Shown here: positions 17,007-23,820 of the stretch, in pieces
Layout: every line of letters begins with the position of its first letter
Position numbering within the stretch: position 1 is the stretch's first letter
Notes under the pieces: model-generated
What the model was told of the DNA's origin: nothing
Database searches by the model: none
The model's input: only the letters and a program-made list of their open reading frames with translations
Made by a program: the position numbers and the translations under genes
Assembly (NCBI GenBank): GCA_964425595.1
Contig: CAYRMW010000026.1
Coordinates: 1-32,636, forward strand
Origin: Caccovicinus sp964425595
Lineage (GTDB): Bacteria; Bacillota; Clostridia; Lachnospirales; Lachnospiraceae
Direction of reading: 5' to 3'
DNA: 32,636 nt

Positions 17007-17804
17007 CTACACGGAACGGCACCGGTCAAAACACGCGTCGGTGGCCTTCATGACCGCGTTTCGGAATCCCCACTCTTCCAGCGCTTCCACCGCGGCAATC
17101 GTGGTCCCGCCCGGCGAGCAGACCATATCCTTAAGCACCCCCGGATGCATCCCGGTTTCTAACAGCATCCTAGCGCTGCCCAGGACCGTCTGCGCTGCCA
17201 TCTCGTAGGCGTCCTGTCTGGGCAGCCCGCATTTCACCGCGCCGTCCGCAAGCGCCTCAATGAACAGATAGACATAGGCCGGAGAGCTTCCGCTGATGCA
17301 GGTCACGGCATCCATGAGCCGTTCCTCCACCCGCTTCATCTTGCCGAAAGAGCAGAAGAAGCGGGAAATCATCTTCTTTTCCCCATCGTCAAACGCCGAC
17401 TCGTCGTAGCTGACGCCGGTCATCCCCTCGCCCACCAGTGCGGGCATATTCGGCATGGCGCGTACGTACCGCCGTTCCCCGCCGAGCGCTTCCCGCAGAT
17501 ACGCCAGCGTCTTGCCCGGGGCAATGGAGATGACGATCTGGCCCGGGCACACCGCCGTCCGGATCTCGTCCAGGACGCCCCGGTAGTACTGCGGCTTAAT
17601 CGCCAGAACCAGATAGCGGGCCTGCTTCGCGCACTCGGCGTTCTCTGCCGTACAGGCTACCCCCGTCTCCCTGCTCATCCGCTCACGGACGCCCCCGTCC
17701 GCATCGGTAAAAAGAAGCTCATCCGGCAAAAACCCATGGCTCAGCAGCCTCTTCATGATCGCTGATCCCATATTGCCCATACCGATAAACCCAATCAATG
17801 CCAT
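17007..17804 (-). CDS. proC: Pyrroline-5-carboxylate reductase
   Basis: The 265-residue protein catalyses the last step of proline synthesis, NAD(P)H-dependent reduction of pyrroline-5-carboxylate. The Rossmann motif GFIGMGNMGSAI is at the N-terminus, and the C-terminal family signature region is YVYLFIEALADGAVKCGLPRQDAYEMAAQTVLGS in outline. The frame is open to 17924, but the ATG at 17802-17804 has AAGGAGGAGG 6-8 nt upstream and gives the standard N-terminus. It follows rny after a terminator-like hairpin. Confidence 0.95.
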   Translation of the reverse strand: MALIGFIGMGNMGSAIMKRLLSHGFLPDELLFTDADGGVRERMSRETGVACTAENAECAKQARYLVLAIKPQYYRGVLDEIRTAVCPGQIVISIAPGKTLAYLREALGGERRYVRAMPNMPALVGEGMTGVSYDESAFDDGEKKMISRFFCSFGKMKRVEERLMDAVTCISGSSPAYVYLFIEALADGAVKCGLPRQDAYEMAAQTVLGSARMLLETGMHPGVLKDMVCSPGGTTIAAVEALEEWGFRNAVMKATDACFDRCRSV

Positions 17805-17860
17805 GTTATCCTCCTCCTTCCGGCTGCCGCCGGCATCCATCCCATTCTCCCGCGCCGCCG

Positions 17861-17908
17861 GCAAAAGAAAAGAGACCGCAGAAATCGCTTCCCACGGCCT
17901 TCTCTTTC
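17861..17908 (-). terminator. Terminator-like hairpin between rny and proC
   Basis: On the minus strand GAAAGAGA-AGG-CCG (17908-17895) pairs imperfectly with CGGTCTCTTTTC (17878-17867) and is followed by TTTTGCC. The bulged stem and interrupted T tract suggest partial termination, leaving some read-through to proC, for which no separate promoter is clear in the 116-nt gap. Confidence 0.55.
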
Positions 17909-17920
17909 CTTTTTCATGCG

Positions 17921-19474
17921 TCACTTCGCATAATCCGTAACCCTTGATTCCCGGATCACATTCACCTTGATCTGACCTGGATATTCAAGATCATTCTCGA
18001 TCCGCTTGGCAATATCCCTGGCTAACAGAACCATATCATCATCGCTGATCTGTTCCGGAACCACCATCACGCGAACCTCACGTCCCGCCTGAATGGCAAA
18101 AGACTTATCCACTCCCTTGAAGGAGTTCGAGATATCTTCTAACTGCTTTAATCTGTTGGTATATGTTTCCAGAGTCTCTCTTCTGGCACCCGGTCTGGCC
18201 GCGGATATCGTATCCGCAGCCTGCACGATGCAGGCAATCAGACTCTGGGGCTCAACGTCGCCATGATGCGCCTCCACTGCATTAACCACTACAGCGGATT
18301 CCCGATATTTCCGACATAACTCCACGCCAAGATGCACGTGGGTCCCTTCCTGCTCATGGTCAACGGATTTCCCGATATCATGTAATAAGCCGGCCCGCTT
18401 GGCCACACGCACATCCAATCCCAGTTCACTTGCCAGCAAACCGGAAAGCTGCGCCACTTCAATGGAATGCTTCAGCGCATTCTGGCCGTAACTGGTCCTG
18501 AATTTCATCTTCCCCAGAAGCTTCACCAGCTCAGGATGGATACCGTGGACACCCGCTTCCAGCGTGGCGGCCTCGCCCTCTTCCCGCATCATGGTCTCGA
18601 CTTCCTTCTGGGCCTTCTCTACCATTTCCTCGATCCTGGCCGGATGGATACGTCCGTCCACGATCAGCCTTTCCAATGCAATCCGTGCTACTTCTCTTCG
18701 AATTGGATCAAATCCCGATAATACGACGGCTTCGGGCGTGTCGTCAATGATCAGCTCCACGCCGGTCATCGTCTCCAATGTACGGATATTCCTGCCCTCG
18801 CGTCCGATGATCCGTCCCTTCATCTCATCATTCGGAAGCTGTACGACCGATACCGTGGTCTCTGCCACGTGATCCGCCGCGCACCGCTGGATGGCGGTCA
18901 CGATATAGTCCTTCGCCCTGCGGTCTGCTTCCTCCCTGGCTTTGTTTTCCAGTTCCTTAATCAACTTTGCAGTATCATGTTTTACATCGTCTTCAACAGA
19001 TTTTAAAAGATATTCTTTTGCCTGTTCGGAGGTTAGTCCTGAAATCCTCTCCAGTTCCTGTATCCCCCTGTCGTAAAGCACGTCCACTTCCGCGCTTCTC
19101 CTGTTCAGGGCATCCTCTCTCTGCTGCAGACCGGCCTCCCTTCGTTCAAGGGACTCCGCCTTCTTTTCTACGTTCTCTTCCTTGCTCAATACCCGGCGTT
19201 CATAACGCTGAAGCTCCGCTCTTCTTTCCTTCGTCTCTTTTTCCAGCTCGTTCTTCGTCTTTAACGATTCTTCTTTCGCTTCCAGGAGAGCTTCTCGCTT
19301 CTTTGTCTCTGCTACCTTTAACGCTTCGTCTATTATCTCCCTGGATTTCTCTTCCGCAGAACTGACCTTACTTTCGTAGGACTTTTTCTGATAGGAAGTC
19401 GCCGCAACCCAGGTAATAACAGCAATGATAATGCAAGCAATCAATGCTATAAGCAATGCTGTAATCAGTGACAC
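17921..19474 (-). CDS. rny: Ribonuclease Y
   Basis: The 517-residue protein is the membrane-anchored endoribonuclease that starts mRNA decay in many Firmicutes. It has an N-terminal membrane segment (about 3-25), a long charged coiled coil (about 30-200), a KH domain with GRIIGREGRNIR at 220-231, and an HD domain with LLHDIGK, His365-Asp366. Length is normal. The start is GTG (19472-19474) with AAGGAGG 7 nt upstream. A consensus promoter lies about 48 nt further up. In related Clostridia spoVS often follows; here proC does. Confidence 0.97.
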   Translation of the reverse strand: MSLITALLIALIACIIIAVITWVAATSYQKKSYESKVSSAEEKSREIIDEALKVAETKKREALLEAKEESLKTKNELEKETKERRAELQRYERRVLSKEENVEKKAESLERREAGLQQREDALNRRSAEVDVLYDRGIQELERISGLTSEQAKEYLLKSVEDDVKHDTAKLIKELENKAREEADRRAKDYIVTAIQRCAADHVAETTVSVVQLPNDEMKGRIIGREGRNIRTLETMTGVELIIDDTPEAVVLSGFDPIRREVARIALERLIVDGRIHPARIEEMVEKAQKEVETMMREEGEAATLEAGVHGIHPELVKLLGKMKFRTSYGQNALKHSIEVAQLSGLLASELGLDVRVAKRAGLLHDIGKSVDHEQEGTHVHLGVELCRKYRESAVVVNAVEAHHGDVEPQSLIACIVQAADTISAARPGARRETLETYTNRLKQLEDISNSFKGVDKSFAIQAGREVRVMVVPEQISDDDMVLLARDIAKRIENDLEYPGQIKVNVIRESRVTDYAK

Positions 19475-19487
19475 AGGAGCACCTCCT
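19475..19487 (-). promoter_or_regulatory. Hairpin covering the rny ribosome binding site
   Basis: On the minus strand AGGAG-GTG-CTCCT forms a perfect 5-bp hairpin that includes the Shine-Dalgarno sequence and ends directly at the GTG start codon of rny. It could reduce ribosome access; a 3-nt loop makes it only modestly stable. Confidence 0.5.
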
Positions 19488-19499
19488 TATTTAATTTTC

Positions 19500-19515
19500 A
19501 TTGTACGAATACAAT
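19500..19515 (-). promoter_or_regulatory. 5'-end stem-loop of the rny transcript
   Basis: On the minus strand ATTGTA-TTCG-TACAAT forms a 6-bp stem with a TTCG tetraloop. It begins 6-7 nt after the -10 box, so it would be at or within 3 nt of the predicted 5' end of the rny mRNA. Confidence 0.5.
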
Positions 19516-19521
19516 AGTACC

Positions 19522-19550
19522 AGTTTAAACGTTTTTCGGTATTATGTCAA
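19522..19550 (-). promoter_or_regulatory. Sigma-A type promoter of rny
   Basis: On the minus strand a perfect -35 TTGACA (19545-19550) lies exactly 17 nt from TAAACT (19522-19527). The predicted transcript starts at about 19515-19518, giving a leader of roughly 42 nt. It separates rny from the recA-recX unit; the remaining gap to recX (19551-19689) shows no clear terminator. Confidence 0.8.
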
Positions 19551-19689
19551 GTATATAAACAAGTTTTCTGCTCTATTCGGACAATTTCAACAACATGGAG
19601 GGAACTCTCAGGAAATTCTCTTTTTCACCGCATAAAACTCGGGCAGCTTTCGCGGATCATCTGCCGGCAGGCCGGGGCTAACCGGAACA

Positions 19690-20331
19690 TCAGTCGTTCC
19701 GCGCCCATCCGCCCATCGCGTCCGCGACCTGCTCATACGTATATCCCCGACGGGCCAGCATCGCCGTCAGGCGGGCATACTGCTTGGCATCCATCTGCTG
19801 TCCCGGCGCGAATCCCTTCTTTTCCAGGATGGCGCGAATCTGCTGCCTCTCGTCCGGCGGCTGCTCTTCCAGAAGACGGCGGATGAGCTCGCCGGAAAAT
19901 CCCTTCCGCTGCATCTGCGCGGATAACTGCCTGCGGCTCTTCTTCTTCCCCTCCTGCTCCAGATAACGGCGGGCATAGGCCTCGTCGTCGATGTAACGGT
20001 ACCGGCGCGCCATAGCCAGTGCGTCCTCCGCCGCCTCCCCCGGAAACCCCTTGCGCGCAAGCAGGCGCCGCAGCTCCTCTTCCGTCCGGTCCGCCGCCTG
20101 CAAAGACCGGAGAAGGCACCGCCGGGCTCCCGGCTTCAGGACCGTCTCCATAAGATCCCGGAAGACACGCTCATCCAGGACCGCGCCCTCTCGAATCCCA
20201 AAGCGGGAGCAGTCGTTCCCATCCAGGATCATCGACTCCTCCCGCTCTGCGCCTCCCGCGCCATCCGCCGTAAACGTCACACGGATGCGGCGCTTATCCA
20301 GGGCGGTCACCGACGACACCCAATACCTCAC
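19690..20331 (-). CDS. recX: Regulatory protein RecX
   Basis: The product of up to 213 residues is a RecX-type modulator of RecA filaments, made of repeated three-helix units; visible repeats include EEELRRLLARKGFPGE, YIDDEAYARRYLEQEGKKKSRRQLSAQMQRKGF and the C-terminal ARLTAMLARRGYTYEQV. The first GTG (20329-20331) overlaps the recA TGA as GTGA, consistent with coupling; a GTG four codons later has GAGG 7 nt upstream and would give a more usual N-terminus, so the exact start is uncertain. The recA-recX arrangement is widespread. Confidence 0.9.
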   Translation of the reverse strand: MRYWVSSVTALDKRRIRVTFTADGAGGAEREESMILDGNDCSRFGIREGAVLDERVFRDLMETVLKPGARRCLLRSLQAADRTEEELRRLLARKGFPGEAAEDALAMARRYRYIDDEAYARRYLEQEGKKKSRRQLSAQMQRKGFSGELIRRLLEEQPPDERQQIRAILEKKGFAPGQQMDAKQYARLTAMLARRGYTYEQVADAMGGWARND

Positions 20332-21389
20332 CGGTCATCCGGCCGGGACGCCGTCCCGGCCTGCGCCGCCGCATCGAGGTCTTGATCTCCATCCGGGATC
20401 AGGCCGTAGCGCACCCGCACCTTATGCTCGATCTCGTCCCGCACCTCGCGGTTATCCCGGAGATAGTTTTTCGCGTTCTCCCGGCCCTGACCGATCTTGA
20501 CGCCATTGTACGCGTACCAGGCGCCGCTCTTATCGACGATATTCTCCTTGGCCGCCAGATCCAGGATGTCGCCGTCGGTGGAAATCCCCTTCCCGAACAT
20601 GATATCAAACTCCGCCTCCTTAAACGGCGGCGCGATCTTGTTCTTTACCACCTTGACGCGGACGTGATTCCCGATCACCTCGCCGCCCTGCTTCAGCGAT
20701 TCGACCCTGCGCACGTCCAGACGGACGGAGGAATAAAACTTCAGCGCGCGGCCGCCCGTAGTCGTCTCGGGATTCCCGAACATGACGCCCACCTTCTCAC
20801 GCAGCTGATTGATAAAGATCACGATGCAGTTCGACTTGCTGATCACCGCCGTCAGCTTCCGCAGCGCCTGGGACATCAGCCTGGCCTGGAGGCCGACGTG
20901 GGCATCACCCATATCGCCTTCGATCTCAGCCTTCGGCACCAGAGCCGCCACGGAATCCACGATCACGATATCCACCGCGCCGGAGCGGACCATGGTCTCC
21001 GTGATCTCCAGCGCCTGCTCGCCGTTATCCGGCTGGGAGATATATAACTCGTCAATATTTACGCCGATGTTCCCAGCATACACGGGATCCAGAGCATGCT
21101 CGGCATCGATAAAACCGGCGATACCGCCCCGTTTCTGTACCTCGGCAACCATGTGGAGGGCCACCGTGGTCTTGCCGCTGGACTCGGGCCCGTAGATCTC
21201 GATGATCCTGCCTTTGGGAACGCCGCCGAGGCCAAGCGCGATATCCAGGCTCAGGGAACCGGTCGGCACCGTCTCGATATTCATATTCACGCCGGAATCG
21301 CCCAGCCTCATCACGGAACCCTTCCCGTATGCTTTCTCTATCTGTGTAATGGCCGCGTCCAGGGCTTTCAGCTTCTCTTCTCTCTCCAT
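20328..21389 (-). CDS. recA: Recombinase RecA
   Basis: The 353-residue protein is the strand-exchange recombinase and SOS coprotease. Walker A is GPESSGKT at 67-74. The typical segments VPTGSLSLDIALG, IVIVDSVAALVP and INQLREKVGVMFGNPETTTGG are present. The C-terminus is rich in Ala and Asp. The frame is open to 21458, but the ATG at 21387-21389 has GGAGG 5 nt upstream and lies downstream of the promoter and LexA box; an ATG four codons earlier is a weaker alternative. It overlaps recX by 4 nt. Confidence 0.98.
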   Translation of the reverse strand: MEREEKLKALDAAITQIEKAYGKGSVMRLGDSGVNMNIETVPTGSLSLDIALGLGGVPKGRIIEIYGPESSGKTTVALHMVAEVQKRGGIAGFIDAEHALDPVYAGNIGVNIDELYISQPDNGEQALEITETMVRSGAVDIVIVDSVAALVPKAEIEGDMGDAHVGLQARLMSQALRKLTAVISKSNCIVIFINQLREKVGVMFGNPETTTGGRALKFYSSVRLDVRRVESLKQGGEVIGNHVRVKVVKNKIAPPFKEAEFDIMFGKGISTDGDILDLAAKENIVDKSGAWYAYNGVKIGQGRENAKNYLRDNREVRDEIEHKVRVRYGLIPDGDQDLDAAAQAGTASRPDDR

Positions 21390-21403
21390 ATCTTCCTCCA
21401 TGT

Positions 21404-21415
21404 GAACAAACGTTC
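21404..21415 (-). promoter_or_regulatory. LexA (SOS) operator of recA
   Basis: The minus strand reads CGAACGTTTGTTC, matching the Gram-positive SOS box form GAAC-N4-GTTC. It lies between the recA -10 box and the start codon, at about +8 to +20, a position where bound LexA would block transcription. Confidence 0.85.
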
Positions 21416-21429
21416 GTTTCTGCTTTCTG

Positions 21430-21458
21430 ATTATAGTATAAATCAGCCGGGAAGTCAA
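21430..21458 (-). promoter_or_regulatory. Sigma-A type promoter of recA
   Basis: On the minus strand TTGACT (21453-21458) and a perfect TATAAT (21430-21435) are 17 nt apart, giving a leader of about 35 nt that contains the LexA box. Confidence 0.88.
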
Positions 21459-21523
21459 CCGGTTCCGGGCCGTTGTTTCCCCATCCCTGCCCGCCCATCT
21501 CCGGCATATGACAACCTATGTTC

Positions 21524-21552
21524 AGGATAGCACGGGGCGGAAGTTTTTTCAA
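21524..21552 (-). promoter_or_regulatory. Possible second promoter upstream of recA
   Basis: On the minus strand TTGAAA (21547-21552) and TATCCT (21524-21529) are 17 nt apart, with TGC just before the -10. It would read toward recA with a leader of about 130 nt and bypass the main -35. Support is moderate only. Confidence 0.35.
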
Positions 21553-21622
21553 GCCACTCTTCCATTTTTTTACAATTTTAACAAGCCCTCGCGCGCCAGG
21601 GCCGCGGGCCAAAGCAAGCGGC

Positions 21623-21702
21623 TGCGGAATGACAGAAGCAGTCAGGGAACAGCAAAGGTAGCCAGGAAACGACAAAAGCAGCCGGGAAACGACAAAGGCG
21701 GC
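21623..21702. repeat. Four degenerate 20-bp tandem repeats
   Basis: Four consecutive 20-nt units begin at 21623, 21643, 21663 and 21683, with a partial fifth to the left (about 21611-21622). The last two units differ at about three positions; the outer ones are more diverged. Each has a core like GGGAAACGACAAA followed by GCAGC or GCGGC. The 20-nt period is not a multiple of three, so they do not encode a peptide repeat. They occupy most of the 384-nt gap between the PAP2-like gene and recA. Confidence 0.75.
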
Positions 21703-21718
21703 TGCCAGCGCAGCCGCC
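21697..21718 (-). terminator. Weak terminator after the PAP2-like gene
   Basis: An 8-bp GC-only stem (GGCGGCTG paired with CAGCCGCC, 6-nt loop) lies 56 nt past the stop of the PAP2-like gene. On the minus strand it is followed by TTTGTCGTTT, an interrupted T tract supplied by the tandem repeats. Confidence 0.5.
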
Positions 21719-21773
21719 AATCCATCCGGTCGTTCTCATCCGCGGGCAAACGCCGGCGCGCTCTCCCGACCGC

Positions 21774-22238
21774 CTATCGGTAACAAAAATGGTCAATGCC
21801 CAGCGTCAGGCCGATCCCCAGCACCGCGCCCGCAGCCACCTGGAGGGGGGTGTGCCCCACGTATTCCTTCAGCTTTTCCTGAAGCACTTCGCCGCTTAGC
21901 TTCAGCGGATTCTCCAGGAGGATCGAATTCAGCAGCTTCGCCTGCTTTCCCGTCTCTCTGCGCACCCCCATGGCATCATACATGACGACCATCGCCAAAA
22001 CGAAGCTGATCGCGAACGCGAACGAACCCACGCCGTAACAGATCCAGGTCGCCGCAGTCAGGCTGCATACCGTGGAAGCATGAGAGCTGGGCATCCCGCC
22101 CGAACCATAAAGCCGTTCCGCATTAAAATTCCGGTGCAGGACACAGTCAATGATGGTTTTTAACACCTGCGCCACGGTCCAGCCGACGACCGAGCTGACC
22201 AAAACCTGGTTCTCCAGGATCTCCTGCCAAATACTCAT
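21774..22238 (-). CDS. Divergent PAP2-family membrane protein (YuiD-like)
   Basis: The 154-residue protein has about four hydrophobic segments and the motifs GSGGMPSSHAS and YDAMGVRRETGKQA, which identify the divergent PAP2 (DUF212, B. subtilis YuiD-like) family. Members look like integral membrane acid phosphatases or vanadium-dependent peroxidase relatives, but their substrate is unknown. The ATG has AGGAA 5-7 nt upstream. It follows glgA by 54 nt on the same strand with no terminator between. Confidence 0.88.
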   Translation of the reverse strand: MSIWQEILENQVLVSSVVGWTVAQVLKTIIDCVLHRNFNAERLYGSGGMPSSHASTVCSLTAATWICYGVGSFAFAISFVLAMVVMYDAMGVRRETGKQAKLLNSILLENPLKLSGEVLQEKLKEYVGHTPLQVAAGAVLGIGLTLGIDHFCYR

Positions 22239-22292
22239 CGTTTCCTACTTTCCTGTCGTTTTCTATCCGGCTCGCGGCGCCGGCAATCCGCA

Positions 22293-23738
22293 TCAATACC
22301 CGATCAGCCAGTCATACAGCTCCTGGTACTTCTTCGCCGAAGAGTTCCAGGAGAAGTCGCAGGCCATACCGCGGTCGATGATCTTATTCCATTCGCGCTT
22401 CTTATCATAGTAGATATACTTCGCGTAGCGGATGCTGCCCAGCATCTCGTGCGCGTTGTAATTCGCGAAGGAAAAGCCGGTGCCGGTGCCTTCGTATTCA
22501 TTATACGGCTGCACCGTGTCCTTCAATCCGCCGGTCTCGCGCACGATCGGCACTGTACCGTAACGCAGCGCGATCAACTGGCTCAGGCCGCAGGGCTCAA
22601 ACAGCGACGGCATCAGGAAAGCATCGCATGACGCGTAGATCTTATGGGCCATGGCGTCCGAATAATAGATCTGCGCCGACACCCGGTCATTGTACTTCCA
22701 GTCATAGTGACGGAACATGTTCTCATACCGCTCATCTCCCGTGCCCAGGACGACCAGCTGCACGTCATCCGTACAGATCTCATCCATCACGCACTGCACC
22801 AGATCCAGTCCCTTCTGATCGGTCAGGCGGGAAACGATGCCGATCATGAACTTGCGCTCATCCTGCTGCAGGCCCAGTTCCGCCTGCAGGGCCTTCTTAT
22901 TCTTGATCTTTTCCTTGCGGAAATTCTTCGCGCTGTAATTCTGCGCGATGATCGGGTCGGTCTCCGGGTTAAACTCATTGTAGTCGATGCCGTTGACGAT
23001 GCCGCGCAGACTGTTCGATCTGGCCCGCATCAGGCCGTCCAGCCCCTCGCCGTAGAAGGGCATCTTGATCTCCTCCGCGTAGGTATTGCTCACCGTCGTG
23101 ATCGCGTCGGCATATACGATGCCGCCCTTCAGCAGATTTCCATCCTTATAGGCCTCAAGCTTATCCGGCGTAAAGTAATAATCCGGAAGACCGGCGAAAC
23201 GCTGGATCGTCTTGACATCCCACACACCCTGGAATTTCAGGTTATGGATCGTGATGACCGACTTCATGTTCCGGAAAAACGCACCCTCATGAAACTTATC
23301 CTTCAGATGGACCGGAATCAGGCCGGTCTGCCAGTCGTGGCAGTGCACCACATCCGGCTGGAACCCGATCACCGGCAGCGCGGACAGCGCCGCCCGGGAA
23401 AAGAACGAGAACTTCTCCAGGTCATTGTACCAGTCGCCGTAGGGCTTCGCCCCGCAGAAATACCCCTCGTTATCAATAAAATAAAAGGTGACGCCTTCAT
23501 GAACATACTGCATGATGCCTACGTAACGGCTCTGTCCCAGGTAATCCATGTAGAAGTGGTTCACGTACTGCATCCGGCTGCGCCACTCTTCTTTGATACA
23601 GAGATATTTGGGGATCATCACCCGAACATCAAAATATTCCTTGTCAAAACATTTCGGCAGAGAGCCGACCACGTCCGCCAGTCCACCGGTTTTGATAAAC
23701 GGAACGGCCTCCGATGCCACAAACAATATCTTCTTCAT
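22293..23738 (-). CDS. glgA: Glycogen synthase (ADP-glucose type)
   Basis: The 481-residue GT5 enzyme adds glucose from ADP-glucose to alpha-1,4-glucan. The ADP-glucose binding motif KTGGLADV begins at residue 16, and the C-terminal GT-B domain has SLFEPCGLSQLIALRYGTVPIVRETGG. Length is normal. The ATG has GGGAGG about 7 nt upstream. No other glycogen gene (glgB, glgC, glgD, glgP) is nearby, so this is a stand-alone glgA. It directly follows recN, where spoIVB and spo0A usually lie in Clostridia. Confidence 0.95.
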   Translation of the reverse strand: MKKILFVASEAVPFIKTGGLADVVGSLPKCFDKEYFDVRVMIPKYLCIKEEWRSRMQYVNHFYMDYLGQSRYVGIMQYVHEGVTFYFIDNEGYFCGAKPYGDWYNDLEKFSFFSRAALSALPVIGFQPDVVHCHDWQTGLIPVHLKDKFHEGAFFRNMKSVITIHNLKFQGVWDVKTIQRFAGLPDYYFTPDKLEAYKDGNLLKGGIVYADAITTVSNTYAEEIKMPFYGEGLDGLMRARSNSLRGIVNGIDYNEFNPETDPIIAQNYSAKNFRKEKIKNKKALQAELGLQQDERKFMIGIVSRLTDQKGLDLVQCVMDEICTDDVQLVVLGTGDERYENMFRHYDWKYNDRVSAQIYYSDAMAHKIYASCDAFLMPSLFEPCGLSQLIALRYGTVPIVRETGGLKDTVQPYNEYEGTGTGFSFANYNAHEMLGSIRYAKYIYYDKKREWNKIIDRGMACDFSWNSSAKKYQELYDWLIGY

Positions 23739-23791
23739 GAAATTACCTCCCTTGCCACGATCGTTGCTTCCGCCTAAAAATCCATAAGCAT

Positions 23792-23820
23792 AGTATACAA
23801 TATTTTTCCGGTTTTAGGAA
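23792..23820 (-). promoter_or_regulatory. Candidate promoter of glgA
   Basis: On the minus strand TATACT (23792-23797) is 17 nt from a poor -35, TTCCTA (23815-23820), which overlaps the recN stop codon. Leader about 48 nt. No hairpin terminator is seen between recN and glgA, so read-through is also possible. Confidence 0.4.

Noticed and set aside
21623..21702. CRISPR array
   Set aside because: The units are directly adjacent with no spacers and are degenerate.
21052..21720. Minus-strand frame of 222 codons covering the recA promoter region and the repeats
   Set aside because: It overlaps the recA N-terminus in another frame and its N-terminal part is only the translated 20-bp repeats, which do not keep a reading frame.
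22644..23777. Plus-strand open frame of 377 codons opposite glgA
   Set aside because: Antisense shadow of glgA, no motif or ribosome site.
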